64,000 nucleotides of DNA. It comes from Pantoea coffeiphila. GTDB lineage: Bacteria > Pseudomonadota > Gammaproteobacteria > Enterobacterales > Enterobacteriaceae. The notes beneath the pieces are model-generated. The model was not told where the DNA came from, ran no database searches, and worked only from the letters and a program-made list of their open reading frames with translations. Of this stretch, positions 47,357 through 55,903 are shown piece after piece (the stretch's first letter is position 1; the number at the start of each line of letters is the position of its first letter). The stretch is taken from NCBI RefSeq assembly GCF_016909495.1, contig NZ_JAFBFW010000007.1:62001-126000 (forward strand), in the 5' to 3' direction. A program made the translations under genes and the position numbers.

Positions 47357-49375
47357 GTGAATCAGAGCCAGCGCGAACATATTGCCACGGTGATGGCCAG
47401 TATCAGCAACAGCGCCTCTTTACTGCCCGCCAGGCCGCACGACAGAGCGATTCGCGACTCCTGGCAGCGCTGCGTGGAACATCACGGGCTCGATCCCAGC
47501 CGTATGCAGGAGGCCCGTATTCTTCCGTGGCACGAGCTGCGGGAGTACCGTCAGGAGATGGAAGAGTTTCGCCATATTGCCCACCACGGCCTGACGGTGC
47601 TGTATAAGCAGATTGCCGCTGCGGGATACGTGCTGCTGCTGACCGACGCGCGCGGCGTTACCGTCGATTATCTGGGCGATGCCGATACGGAAATCAGCCT
47701 GCGGCGGGCGGGGCTGTTTCTCGGCGCGCAGTGGACCGAAGCCTGCGCCGGAACCTGCGCCGTCGGCACCGCGCTGGCGACCGGCAAGGCGCTGACCGTT
47801 CATCAGGCTGACCATTTTGATGCCACCCATATTCCGCTGACCTGCACCGCCGTACCGCTGTTCGATCCGCAGGGGCAACTGAACGCGATCCTCGATATTT
47901 CGGCGCTTAGTTCGCCGCAGCCTAAATCCAGCCAGCAGCTGGCACTGCAAATCGCCAAGCTTTACGCCCATCAGATCGAGAATGCCTGGTTTGAACATCG
48001 CCACCGCAACGACTGGGTGCTGAAGCTCAGCCCGGCGTCGCCGTTTGTCGAGGTCAGCCCGGATTTCCTGATTGCGTTCGATGCTGGTGGAAACGTGGTA
48101 GGGCATAACCATCGTGCCCAACGCATGCTGGAAAAAGAGCTGGGAATAGGCGCACCGCCGCCGCACAGCAAAAGTACGCTGCTGGGGATGCCGATCGAGC
48201 AGCTGTTTAATACCTCGATTGACAGCCTGCCGGACTGGTTGGCCAGCGCCAACGGGCGGCAGGGCACGCTGGAACGCGCGCGCAGCGGAGAAAAGCTGTT
48301 TGTCACCGCCGTGCAGCCCACCCGCTGCCCGCCGCGCCGCCCGAGCAACCCGGATGCGATACCCGCGCCGCTGGCGGCTCTCAACGGCGGTGATGCCGTG
48401 CTGCAACAGCAGTTACAGCGCGCCTCGCGGTTGCTACAGGCCTCATTGCATCTGGTGATCCACGGGGAAACCGGCAGCGGCAAAGAGTACTTCGCCCGCG
48501 CGTTTCATCAGGCCAGCGACCGCCGCGAGCGGCCGTTTGTGGCGGTGAACTGTGCGGCTATTCCGCCAACGCTGATTGAAAGCGAACTGTTTGGTCATCT
48601 GCCTGGCAGCTTCTCCGGCGCGGGCAGTAAGGGGCGGCGCGGTCTGATTCAGGAGGCCGACGGCGGTACGCTGTTCCTGGATGAAATCGGTGATATGCCA
48701 CTGGAGATGCAGACCCGCCTGCTGCGGGTGCTGGCCGAGCAGGAGGTGCTGCCGGTGGGCGCAACCCGGCCGGTGCCGGTGGATGTGCGGGTGATTTCGG
48801 CTTCGCATCACGCGCTGGATCGGCTGGTGGCCGAGGGGCGTTTCCGTACCGATCTGTTTTACCGTTTGCAGGGGGCGCGCATCACGCTGCCGCCGCTGCG
48901 CCAGCGTAGCGATCTCGACTGGCTGATTGATAAGCTGCTGGCGGGCAGGGTAGAGATGAGCGCGGCTGCACGTCGCCGTCTGCATTCGCATAGCTGGCCC
49001 GGCAATTTACGCGAGCTGAATAATGCGCTGGATTATGCCGCAGCGGTGTGCGACGGCGGTCGTATTGAGGTCGGGGATTTGCCGGATGGGCTGACAGCCG
49101 CTGTTGCATCATCACAGGTGGCGGCGGGGTTGCCTCAATCTTCTGGTGATATCGATATTGCATCTTTGTCGCATTCTGCCGTTGTGCCGTTAGCACCGAC
49201 GCAGGCCGCTTTTGCCGATGCGGCTTTGCCGCCTGAAGCGCAGTTGCTGGTGCAGTATTTGCGTGCGGCGCGCTGGAATCATAGTGCGGTGGCGCGGCAG
49301 ATGGGGATCAGTCGTATGACGCTTTATCGCCGGATGCAGCGGTTTGGGATTCAGTCGCCGGTGAATGAGGGGTGA
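47357..49375 (+). CDS. acoR: sigma-54-dependent activator of acetoin catabolism, AcoR
   Basis: A 672-residue enhancer-binding protein: an N-terminal GAF-type sensor region (about residues 75-215), a PAS-like segment, an AAA+ sigma-54 activation domain (about 340-560) with Walker A GETGSGKE and Walker [11 protein letters not shown], and a C-terminal Fis-type HTH ([24 protein letters not shown]). The sigma-54 contact loop reads GSFSGA instead of GAFTGA. AGGAG eight bases before the GTG start sets the beginning. It should activate the acoX promoter at 50019, and probably the butanediol dehydrogenase promoter, in response to acetoin. Confidence 0.93.
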   Translation: MNQSQREHIATVMASISNSASLLPARPHDRAIRDSWQRCVEHHGLDPSRMQEARILPWHELREYRQEMEEFRHIAHHGLTVLYKQIAAAGYVLLLTDARGVTVDYLGDADTEISLRRAGLFLGAQWTEACAGTCAVGTALATGKALTVHQADHFDATHIPLTCTAVPLFDPQGQLNAILDISALSSPQPKSSQQLALQIAKLYAHQIENAWFEHRHRNDWVLKLSPASPFVEVSPDFLIAFDAGGNVVGHNHRAQRMLEKELGIGAPPPHSKSTLLGMPIEQLFNTSIDSLPDWLASANGRQGTLERARSGEKLFVTAVQPTRCPPRRPSNPDAIPAPLAALNGGDAVLQQQLQRASRLLQASLHLVIHGETGSGKEYFARAFHQASDRRERPFVAVNCAAIPPTLIESELFGHLPGSFSGAGSKGRRGLIQEADGGTLFLDEIGDMPLEMQTRLLRVLAEQEVLPVGATRPVPVDVRVISASHHALDRLVAEGRFRTDLFYRLQGARITLPPLRQRSDLDWLIDKLLAGRVEMSAAARRRLHSHSWPGNLRELNNALDYAAAVCDGGRIEVGDLPDGLTAAVASSQVAAGLPQSSGDIDIASLSHSAVVPLAPTQAAFADAALPPEAQLLVQYLRAARWNHSAVARQMGISRMTLYRRMQRFGIQSPVNEG

Positions 49376-49383
49376 GATCATTC

Positions 49384-49423
49384 TTGGTGACTTGGTGACT
49401 TGGTGACTTGGTGACTTAGTGAC
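49384..49423. repeat. five tandem copies of an 8-bp unit (TTGGTGAC)
   Basis: Four perfect octamers plus a fifth with one change (TTAGTGAC), ending one base before the 205-bp hairpin element. A comparable octamer array precedes the related element at 55117. Confidence 0.9.
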
Positions 49424-49424
49424 T

Positions 49425-49629
49425 GCGCTGACGGGGGCTGCCACGACTGGCGGGTCCTCGCGCCACGCGTGGCGTAGTGCCCTCACTGCGTTCGTCAGCC
49501 TGTCGGAGCGGCTCAGACGGCACATCCGTGTGCCGACCGAGCCTTGCGCCCGCGTCCTGCGGGCTTATCCTGGCTTCCTCTCTTCGTTCAGCGCTGTGGA
49601 TTGCCAGTCGTGGCAGCCCCCGTCAGCGC
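49425..49629. repeat. 205-bp multi-hairpin element with perfect 26-bp terminal inverted repeats
   Basis: Arms 49425-49450 and 49604-49629 are perfectly complementary. Inside are GCCAC-GC-GTGGC (49462-49473), CGGCACA-TCCG-TGTGCCG (49518-49535) and GCCCGC-GTCCT-GCGGGC (49548-49564). On the minus strand the last two loops read CGGA and AGGAC. The core resembles the element at 55117-55320, including an identical 20-base run starting GTTCAGCGCT. No transposase and no clear target duplication are seen. Confidence 0.85.
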
Positions 49630-50018
49630 CGTGATTGCAGAGCCGTGTTCAGGTAAAAGATATCCCTGCTATTGATTTGCGATATCGGATGCCAGCCAAT
49701 GCTGTGCCAACCTAAGTTTGCGTCTGCTTCTTACGTTCGTACTCTGGCTTCCTTTTTTTTGTTCAGCACTCAAATTGCCAGACAGCAAAGCCAGCCTGCT
49801 CAATGGCCCTTTAAAAGCGACGAAAGAATCCAGAATGGAGCACAGCCAGGGCTGGGAACCAGTCACTGTTCCCACCGCGACAAATCCCATCACTTTACAC
49901 CTGTCCACTCAACCACATACCGAACAGGTGACAGCTGTAACACTCCCCAGGCCGCGATCGCCTTCACCGTATTAATAACCACCTGAATCACAATGTTTTA
50001 ACTTTTATTTTACATATA
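49630..50018. other. acoX upstream region
   Basis: About 390 bases without a supported gene. It holds the predicted AcoR upstream site (49895-49910), a nearby inverted copy ACAGGTG (49924-49930) and GTGACAGCTGTAAC (49928-49941). An ORF-like stretch around 49718-49975 has no ribosome site and no recognised family. Confidence 0.5.
49895..49910 (+). promoter_or_regulatory. candidate AcoR upstream activating site, acoX side
   Basis: TTACACCTGTCCACTC. The same 16-mer with one change (TTACACCCGTCCACTC) stands 75 bases upstream of the butanediol dehydrogenase sigma-54-like promoter in the same orientation. Here it is about 108 bases upstream of the -24 element, a normal enhancer distance. Confidence 0.6.
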
Positions 50019-50033
50019 TGGCACAACCCTTGC
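50019..50033 (+). promoter_or_regulatory. sigma-54 promoter of the aco operon
   Basis: TGGCAC-N5-TTGC, a perfect -24/-12 element, 35 bases ahead of acoX. With AcoR encoded upstream, this is the expected activator-dependent promoter. Confidence 0.92.
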
Positions 50034-50067
50034 GTTATCTCTGCCAGTTGATTACGGAGATACGCAA

Positions 50068-51102
50068 ATGATACACAGCCACGCGCCACGCCCCTGGGTC
50101 GGCATCATCGCTAACCCGGTATCCGCCCGCGACATCCGCCGTGTCGTCGGCCATGCCGGCACGCTGCCGCTGGCCGAACGCGTCAACCTGCTCCTACGCC
50201 TGATGGCCTCGCTGGCCGCCTGCGGCATCGGCGAAGTCCGCATGATGCCGGACCGTGAAGGACTGCGGGCACTGCTGCTGCGTGATCTGGCCCAGCGCCC
50301 GGACTGGCGACTGCCGCAGCTGGACTGGCTGCCCGGCACGGTCACCGCCACCGTGCAGGACACCTTCGAAGCGGCGAAATGGATGCAGCAGGCGGGCGCA
50401 GCCGCCATCGTCGTGCTCGGCGGTGACGGCACCCATCGCGCCGTGGCCCGCCACTGCGGCGAAGTGCCCATCGTCGGCCTCTCAACCGGCACCAATAACG
50501 CCTGGCCGGAAATGCGCGAACCGACGGTACTCGGCCTGGCGCTCGGGCTCTACGCCAGCGGCCGCATCCCGGTAGAAAAAGCGCTGGTGTGGAACAAATG
50601 GCTGGACATCGTTATTACCGAAGCCGATGGAACCCTGCGCCGCGATATCGCGCTGGTCGATGCCGCCATTACCGGCGAACAGTTTATCGGTGCGCGATCG
50701 ATATGGAGTACCGGCGCCCTCTCCCAGCTGTTTCTCAGCTTCGCCGAACCGCAGGCAGTGGGGCTGTCGGCCATCGGCGGCCTGTTACAGCCCGTTGGCC
50801 GCCGCGAAAATGATGGCCTGCAAATCACCTTTGGGTCCGGCGGCTGCCGTCTGCTGGCCCCCGTCGCGCCCGGTGTCCTCAGCGAAGTCGACATCGCCCA
50901 CTGGCAGCCCCTGCAGCACGGCGTACCGCAATCAACGCTGCTGCGGCAGGGAGTGATCGCCGTTGACGGTGAGCGCGAACTCAGCTTCAACCCGACGCAG
51001 CGCGTCATCATCTCCCTGCGCGAGCGCGCCTTCCGCTCGCTCGATATCAATGCCTGCCTGCACTACGCCGCCCAGGCTCAATTACTGCGTCACGGTGCCT
51101 GA
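50068..51102 (+). CDS. acoX: ATP-NAD kinase-like protein AcoX
   Basis: A 344-residue protein of the diacylglycerol/NAD-kinase-like fold. Visible: VGIIANPVSARDIRR at the N-terminus, the nucleotide motif VVLGGDGTHRAVAR (about residue 117), and VGLSTGTNNAWPE. AcoX is a regular companion of acetoin dehydrogenase genes; its exact reaction is not settled. GGAG precedes the ATG. First gene of the sigma-54-driven aco operon, 41 bases ahead of acoA. Confidence 0.9.
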   Translation: MIHSHAPRPWVGIIANPVSARDIRRVVGHAGTLPLAERVNLLLRLMASLAACGIGEVRMMPDREGLRALLLRDLAQRPDWRLPQLDWLPGTVTATVQDTFEAAKWMQQAGAAAIVVLGGDGTHRAVARHCGEVPIVGLSTGTNNAWPEMREPTVLGLALGLYASGRIPVEKALVWNKWLDIVITEADGTLRRDIALVDAAITGEQFIGARSIWSTGALSQLFLSFAEPQAVGLSAIGGLLQPVGRRENDGLQITFGSGGCRLLAPVAPGVLSEVDIAHWQPLQHGVPQSTLLRQGVIAVDGERELSFNPTQRVIISLRERAFRSLDINACLHYAAQAQLLRHGA

Positions 51103-51143
51103 CCGGCCGCGATGCGTATCCACCCGACCATCTGGAGAACACT

Positions 51144-52142
51144 ATGAACACCAGAGAAGCAAGCAATCCTGGCAGCCAGCTCAGCGCTGAGCAGCTGCTG
51201 AACGTTTATCGTCGTATGCGCACCATCCGCGATTTCGAAGAGCGCCTGCACGTCGACTTCTCGCGCGGCGACATTCCCGGCTTTGTCCACCTCTACGCCG
51301 GGGAAGAGGCCACCGCCGTTGGCATCCTCTCGCATCTGGGCGACGGCGATCGCATCGCCAGTACCCACCGCGGCCACGGGCATTGCATCGCCAAGGGCGT
51401 GGACGTCATTGCGATGATGAAGGAGATCTACGGTAAAACCGGCGGTGCCTGTAACGGCAAGGGCGGATCGATGCACATCGCCGATCTCAGCAAGGGGATG
51501 ATGGGGGCCAACGGCATCCTCGGCGCGGGGGCACCGCTGGTCTGCGGCGCGGCGCTGGCGGCGAAGTTTCGCGGCAAGGGCGAAATTGGCATCACCTTCG
51601 CCGGAGACGGTGCGGCCAACCAGGGCACCTTCCTCGAAAGCCTGAACCTGGCGGCGGTGTGGAATCTGCCGGTGATCTTCGTGATTGAAAACAACGGTTA
51701 TGCGGAGGCGACTTCGCGCAGTTATGCCACGGCGGTGGACAGCTACGTTGACCGCGCGGCGGGCTTCGGGCTGCCGGGTGTGACCGTTGACGGCACCGAT
51801 TTCTTTGCGGTGTATGAAACCGCCGGAGAGCTGATCCGCCGCGCGCGGGAAGGCGGCGGACCGGCGCTGCTGGAGTGCAAAATGGTCCGTTTCTACGGCC
51901 ACTTTGAAGGTGATGCGCAGACCTATCGCGGGCGCGACGAGCTGGAGTCTATCCGCGCGAATCAGGACTGCCTCAAGCTGTTTCGCGCGCAGGTGGAGGG
52001 CGCTGGTGTGGTCAGTGCGGCGGCGTTTAACGATGTTGACCGCGAGGTGGCCGCGCTGATTGAGCAGGCGGTTCAGGAAGCGAAAGCGGCACCGGAACCG
52101 GATGCCGACGACCTGTTATCCGATGTCTATGTAAGCTACTGA
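51144..52142 (+). CDS. acoA: acetoin dehydrogenase E1 alpha subunit
   Basis: A 332-residue thiamine-diphosphate-dependent subunit. The ThDP motif GDGAANQGTFLESLNLAAVWNLPVIFVIENN (about residues 152-183) and the phosphorylation-loop-like RSYATAVDSYVDRAAGFG are present. With AcoB it cleaves acetoin, transferring the acetyl unit to the lipoyl group of AcoC and releasing acetaldehyde. Ten bases separate it from acoB. Confidence 0.95.
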   Translation: MNTREASNPGSQLSAEQLLNVYRRMRTIRDFEERLHVDFSRGDIPGFVHLYAGEEATAVGILSHLGDGDRIASTHRGHGHCIAKGVDVIAMMKEIYGKTGGACNGKGGSMHIADLSKGMMGANGILGAGAPLVCGAALAAKFRGKGEIGITFAGDGAANQGTFLESLNLAAVWNLPVIFVIENNGYAEATSRSYATAVDSYVDRAAGFGLPGVTVDGTDFFAVYETAGELIRRAREGGGPALLECKMVRFYGHFEGDAQTYRGRDELESIRANQDCLKLFRAQVEGAGVVSAAAFNDVDREVAALIEQAVQEAKAAPEPDADDLLSDVYVSY

Positions 52143-52152
52143 GGGTTCTATC

Positions 52153-53172
52153 ATGGCGCGTAAATTAAGCATGAAAATGGCGATCAACGAAGCGATCGAT
52201 CAGGAAATGGCTCGCGACCCGAGCGTGATTATGCTGGGTGAGGATATTGTCGGCGGCATGGGCGGCGACGGCGAAAAAGATGCCTGGGGCGGCGTGCTGG
52301 GGGTAACCAAGGGGTTGTATGCCAAGCACGGCGACCGGCTGCTGGATACGCCGCTGTCGGAATCGGCCTATGTGGGCGCGGCGGTGGGTGCGGCGGCCTG
52401 CGGCATGCGTCCTATTGCCGAGCTGATGTTTATCGATTTTATGGGCGTCTGCTTTGACCAGATCTTCAACCAGGCGGCCAAGTTCCGCTATATGTTCGGC
52501 GGCAAGGCCGAAACCCCGGTAGTGATCCGCGCAATGGTCGGGGCCGGATTCCGCGCTGCCGCCCAGCACTCGCAGATGCTGACGCCGATCTTTACCCATA
52601 TTCCCGGCCTGAAAGTGGTCTGCCCGAGCACGCCCTATGACACCAAAGGCATGCTGATTCAGGCCATTCGCGATAACGATCCGGTGATCTTCTGCGAGCA
52701 TAAAAACCTGTACGGGCTGGAAGGCGACGTGCCGGAAAAACCCTATGCCATTCCGTTTGGCGAAGCCAGCATCGTGCGCGACGGCAGCGACGTATCGATT
52801 ATCACCTACGGCCTGATGGTGCACCGTGCGCTGGATGCGGCGCAGCAGCTGGCGAAGCAGGGCATCGACGTGGAAGTGGTGGATCTGCGGTCGCTGTCCC
52901 CGCTGGATGTCGATACGGTGATTGAAACGGTGGAAAACACCGGGCGGCTGGTGGTGGTGGATGAAGCCCATCCGCGCTGCAATATCGCCACCGATATTTC
53001 TGCGCTGGTGTGCCAGCAGGCATTTAGCGCATTGAAAGCGCCAATCGAGATGGTCTGCGCGCCGCATACCCCGGTGCCGTTCTCGCCTTCACTGGAGGAT
53101 CGCTACATCCCCAGCGCCGAGCGGATTATTGAAGCGGTGAAACGCACCCTGGGCTACAGAGGAAAACAGTGA
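52153..53172 (+). CDS. acoB: acetoin dehydrogenase E1 beta subunit
   Basis: A 339-residue transketolase-type beta subunit: INEAIDQEMARDPSVIMLGEDIVGGMGGDGEKDAWGGVLGVTKGL at the N-terminus, LDTPLSESAYVGAAVGAAACGMRPIAELMFIDF, and a C-terminal transketolase domain (VVDLRSLSPLDVDTVIETVENTGRLVVVDEAHP). It pairs with AcoA. Its stop codon overlaps the acoC start (TGATG), so translation is coupled. Confidence 0.95.
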   Translation: MARKLSMKMAINEAIDQEMARDPSVIMLGEDIVGGMGGDGEKDAWGGVLGVTKGLYAKHGDRLLDTPLSESAYVGAAVGAAACGMRPIAELMFIDFMGVCFDQIFNQAAKFRYMFGGKAETPVVIRAMVGAGFRAAAQHSQMLTPIFTHIPGLKVVCPSTPYDTKGMLIQAIRDNDPVIFCEHKNLYGLEGDVPEKPYAIPFGEASIVRDGSDVSIITYGLMVHRALDAAQQLAKQGIDVEVVDLRSLSPLDVDTVIETVENTGRLVVVDEAHPRCNIATDISALVCQQAFSALKAPIEMVCAPHTPVPFSPSLEDRYIPSAERIIEAVKRTLGYRGKQ

Positions 53173-54284
53173 TGAGCGAAACAACAATCACCCCGGTGGT
53201 GATGCCCAAGTGGGGGCTGTCGATGCGCGAAGGCACGGTTAACGAATGGCTGGTGGAGGTGGGCGATGAGATCGTCACCGGCATGCCGATTCTTAACGTG
53301 GAAACCGATAAAATCGCCAACGCGGTCGAGGCCACCGATGCCGGTATTCTACGGCGCAAAGTGGCGGAAGAGGGTGACGTGCTGCCGGTCAAGGCGCTGC
53401 TCGGCGTAATGGCACCGGAGGCGGTCAGCGATGCGCAGATCGACGCGTTTATTGCTGGCTGGGTGGTTCCGGCGACGGATGATGATGAAGACGAGCAGGT
53501 TTCATCCGACCGTTATATTGAGGTAAACGGCCTGCGGGTGCGCTACATCCGCCAGGGTGACGGCGATGATACGGTGCTGTTTATTCACGGCTTTGGCGGC
53601 GATCTGAATAACTGGCTGTTCAACCTCGATGCCTTCCCGGAATCGACGGTGGTGGCGCTGGATCTCCCCGCACACGGCCAGACGGAAACCCGGCTGACCG
53701 GCAGCAGCCTGAGCGATCTGGCGGCGTTTGTCGCTGACTTTATGCAGGCGCTGGACCTGCCTGCCGCACATCTGGTCGGGCATTCGCTCGGCGGTGCGAT
53801 TGCCGCGCAGCTGGCGCTGGATGCGCCGCAGCGCGTGCGTTCGCTGTCGCTGATTGGCAGCGGCGGCTTTGGCGAAGAGGTCAATGAGGCCTACACTCAA
53901 GGCTTTATTGATGCCCAGTCGCGGCGCGATCTCAAACCGGTTGTGGAATTACTGTTTGCCGATACGGAATTAGTCAGTCGCCAGATGCTGGATGATTTGC
54001 TTAAATACAAGCGGCTTGATGGCGTCAGCGATTGTCTGCAACAGCTTCAGGACAGCCTGTTCTCGGGCGGGAAGCAGTCTTCACAGCCGGGTCAGCAGCT
54101 CAACGGCAGCGTGCCGCTGCTGCTGATATGGGGTGAAGACGATGCGATTATCCCGGCGCACCATGCCGATAATGCCCCAGCGGGCAGTCGGGTCGAGCGG
54201 ATTAGCGGGGCCGGGCATATGCCGCAGATGGAGAAAGCGGCGGAGGTGAACCGGCTGTTACAGCAGCATACGGGTAGTGAATAA
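53172..54284 (+). CDS. acoC: acetoin dehydrogenase E2, lipoyl domain plus alpha/beta hydrolase
   Basis: A 370-residue E2-type subunit. The N-terminal lipoyl domain (residues about 5-80) carries the lipoylated lysine in NVETDKIANAVEA. After an acidic linker (DDDEDEQ) comes an alpha/beta-hydrolase domain (about 115-370) with VLFIHGFGGDLNNW, nucleophile GHSLGG, Asp in LLIWGEDDAI and His in ISGAGHMPQ. This hydrolase-type E2 is characteristic of acetoin systems. The ATG at 53172 is preferred over an in-frame GTG three bases earlier. No dihydrolipoamide dehydrogenase (E3) gene follows, so E3 is presumably shared with other complexes. Confidence 0.94.
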   Translation: MSETTITPVVMPKWGLSMREGTVNEWLVEVGDEIVTGMPILNVETDKIANAVEATDAGILRRKVAEEGDVLPVKALLGVMAPEAVSDAQIDAFIAGWVVPATDDDEDEQVSSDRYIEVNGLRVRYIRQGDGDDTVLFIHGFGGDLNNWLFNLDAFPESTVVALDLPAHGQTETRLTGSSLSDLAAFVADFMQALDLPAAHLVGHSLGGAIAAQLALDAPQRVRSLSLIGSGGFGEEVNEAYTQGFIDAQSRRDLKPVVELLFADTELVSRQMLDDLLKYKRLDGVSDCLQQLQDSLFSGGKQSSQPGQQLNGSVPLLLIWGEDDAIIPAHHADNAPAGSRVERISGAGHMPQMEKAAEVNRLLQQHTGSE

Positions 54285-54293
54285 AGGTACCAG

Positions 54294-55067
54294 ATGAAGG
54301 ATGCTTCCCCGGCCGCCGATTGCGGCGGCTCGTTTTCTCTGCTTTCCCCACGGCTGATGTTCTGTGCCGATCCCACGCTGGCCGAGGCCGCGCTGTACGC
54401 CCGCGCTGCGGCTGGTGAAGCGGTGGCGCTGCTGTGGCATTCGCCGCCGTCGCTGGTCGTGCCGGGCAGCTATAAGCGCTTCGCCGGGTTGGATGAGGTG
54501 AGGGCGCAGTTTGCTGATGCCGGCTGCCCGGTGTTTTTGCGCAAGTCCGGCGGCGGGCTGGTGCCGCAGGGGCCGGGCATTATCAATATCAGTCTGGCCT
54601 ACCCAATGTGGCGCACGCTGGGCGAGGCGGCGGAGGGGGTGTACGAACATCTCTGCGATATGCTGAGCGATGCGCTGCTGGATCTGGGTGTGCCGACAGG
54701 GTGGCAGGCGGTGGAGGGGTCGTTCTGCGACGGGCGGTACAATCTGGCCTGCGGCGAGGGCGATGCTGCTCGTAAGATTGCCGGTACGGCGCAGTACTGG
54801 CAGTCGGTGGCGAATCAGCCCGTCGACGGGCCGCGCTGTCATGTGGTGCTGGCGCATGCGGTGCTGCTGGTGGATGTGGATTTGGCGCAGGCGCATCAGT
54901 ATGCCAATCGGTTTGAGGCGGCGCTGGGCAGCGGGCGTTTTTATCAGGCGTCGAAGACGGTGAGTGTGGCGCAGATGCTGTCGGATGCGGATATGTATTT
55001 GCGGGAGGAGATGGTGGATGCGCTGCTGGCGGCGATTGGTCGCGCGGGTGTTCCGCGGCAGCGATAG
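54294..55067 (+). CDS. lipoate-protein ligase A-family protein in the aco operon
   Basis: A 257-residue BPL/LplA/LipB-fold protein: FLRKSGGGLVPQGPGIINISLAYP (the RRxGGG substrate loop), YNLACGEGDAARKIAGTAQYWQ with the family lysine (KI.GTAQ), and HAVLLVDVD. It starts 9 bases after acoC with AAAGGT as ribosome site, so it is the last gene of acoXABC. It plausibly attaches lipoate to the AcoC lipoyl domain. It lacks the C-terminal accessory domain of E. coli LplA, as in shorter LplA-like proteins. Confidence 0.85.
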   Translation: MKDASPAADCGGSFSLLSPRLMFCADPTLAEAALYARAAAGEAVALLWHSPPSLVVPGSYKRFAGLDEVRAQFADAGCPVFLRKSGGGLVPQGPGIINISLAYPMWRTLGEAAEGVYEHLCDMLSDALLDLGVPTGWQAVEGSFCDGRYNLACGEGDAARKIAGTAQYWQSVANQPVDGPRCHVVLAHAVLLVDVDLAQAHQYANRFEAALGSGRFYQASKTVSVAQMLSDADMYLREEMVDALLAAIGRAGVPRQR

Positions 55068-55079
55068 GGGTAATAATCG

Positions 55080-55103
55080 TTCGCTGGTTCGCTGGTTCGC
55101 TGG
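55080..55103. repeat. three tandem copies of an 8-bp unit (TTCGCTGG)
   Basis: Three perfect octamers, ending 13 bases before the 204-bp hairpin element, 12 bases after the lipoate-ligase-like gene. Confidence 0.9.
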
Positions 55104-55116
55104 TGGAGCGGGGATC

Positions 55117-55320
55117 GCGCAGACCGGCGGGTCCCGCGGTCGGGCGGTCCTCGCGCCGCGTTGCGGTGCCTTCACTTCGTGCGTCAGCCTGTCGGACCGC
55201 CACAGACGGGCCGTCCTGGCCCGGCTGTGGCTTTCCCACGCGTCCGTGCGGGTGAATCCGGGCTTCCTTACTGCGTTCAGCGCTGTGGATTGCCCGATCG
55301 TGGTACCCGCCGATCTGCGC
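55117..55320. repeat. 204-bp multi-hairpin element, relative of the one at 49425
   Basis: Arms 55117-55145 and 55292-55320 pair at 27 of 29 positions (two G-T wobbles). Their sequence differs from the arms of the 49425 element although the cores align. Inner stems include CCGC/GCGG, CGGGCC-GTCCT-GGCCCG (55207-55223) nested in CCACAG/CTGTGG, and CCCACGC-GTCC-GTGCGGG. On the minus strand the loops read AGGAC and CGGAC. Confidence 0.85.
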
Positions 55321-55610
55321 TTTGATGCCTGTGTCGCCTGTTCGAGGATAAAAGCTGAAAGAAGATGATCGGAATATGTGTGCTTTCTGCTTCGAAGAAT
55401 TTCCGACGATCGTTGAACGTAACGTTACGAATTGAGCGTTGCAAGCAAACGAATCGGGTTTGTACCGTAATACAGCGAGCAATGTGCCAAAAGGGATGCA
55501 GTCTGTACGGTTGGCGGGTAATCCGCAGCGCTGAGGCGAAAGCAGCAGGCCAGGAGACGCCAGCAGGACGCTGGCGTCAGGCGGAGTCGGTACAGGGAAG
55601 TACCGTCTTC
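55321..55610. other. repeat-rich gene-free stretch
   Basis: No supported gene. Contains small hairpins CGCCAGC-AGGAC-GCTGGCG (about 55558-55576) and CGGTAC ... GTACCG (55587-55604). An ORF-like frame through it ends in repeat sequence and has no recognised domain. Confidence 0.45.
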
Positions 55611-55677
55611 GCCGGTCCGACCGGCCGGATGCTGTAGCTGAAGGCACCACGCAACGCGTGGCGCGAGGACCGGCCGC
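55611..55677. repeat. short inverted relative of the hairpin elements
   Basis: In reverse orientation it carries CGGTCCTCGCGCCACGCGT, the same block as in the 49425 and 55117 elements. It is bounded by GCCGGTCC and GGACCGGC. It looks like a truncated or minimal family member. Confidence 0.5.
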
Positions 55678-55818
55678 CAGCCGCACAGACTGCCTCCCGA
55701 ACCGCAGCCTCACCGCGAATCCCACCCGGCATCCAGCCACACGGACTGCCTCCCGACCAGCAATATCAACGCGAATCCCACACGGCCGCCAGCCACACAG
55801 ACTGCCTCCCCACCCACA
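55678..55818. repeat. 56-bp tandem repeat, about 2.5 copies
   Basis: Units start at 55678, 55734 and 55790 (each CAGCCNCACNGACTGCCTCCC...), exactly 56 bases apart. Units 1 and 2 also share a CGCGAATCCCACNCGG block; the third is cut short. Units differ at several positions. It lies just before the terminator of the butanediol dehydrogenase gene. Confidence 0.8.
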
Positions 55819-55827
55819 GCCTTACCA

Positions 55828-55864
55828 CATAAAAAAAGCCACCGTCGCAATGACAGTGGCTTTA
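55828..55864 (-). terminator. terminator after the butanediol dehydrogenase gene
   Basis: AAAGCCACCGTC-GCAAT-GACAGTGGCTTT; on the minus strand it ends in TTTTTTT. It lies about 40 bases after the stop codon. Confidence 0.85.
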
Positions 55865-55903
55865 TCAGCTCTTCAACCCACCAAACGGTGGACTAACAAA
55901 AAC

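Noticed and set aside
49425..49629. Calling the 205-bp element a MITE of a known insertion sequence
   Set aside because: It has terminal inverted repeats, but the related copy has different terminal sequences, and no target duplication or transposase is visible; conserved structure explains the pattern better.
49718..49975. An 85-residue frame starting MRLLLTFVLWLPFF that looks like a signal peptide
   Set aside because: It begins with TTG without a ribosome site, lies in the acoX upstream region over the predicted AcoR site, and has no recognised family.
55365..55637. A 90-residue frame in the repeat-rich gap after the aco operon
   Set aside because: Its second half is hairpin repeat sequence; no domain and no convincing start.
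55678..55818. The 56-bp tandem units as a CRISPR array
   Set aside because: Units are contiguous and diverged with no unique spacers, and no cas genes are present.
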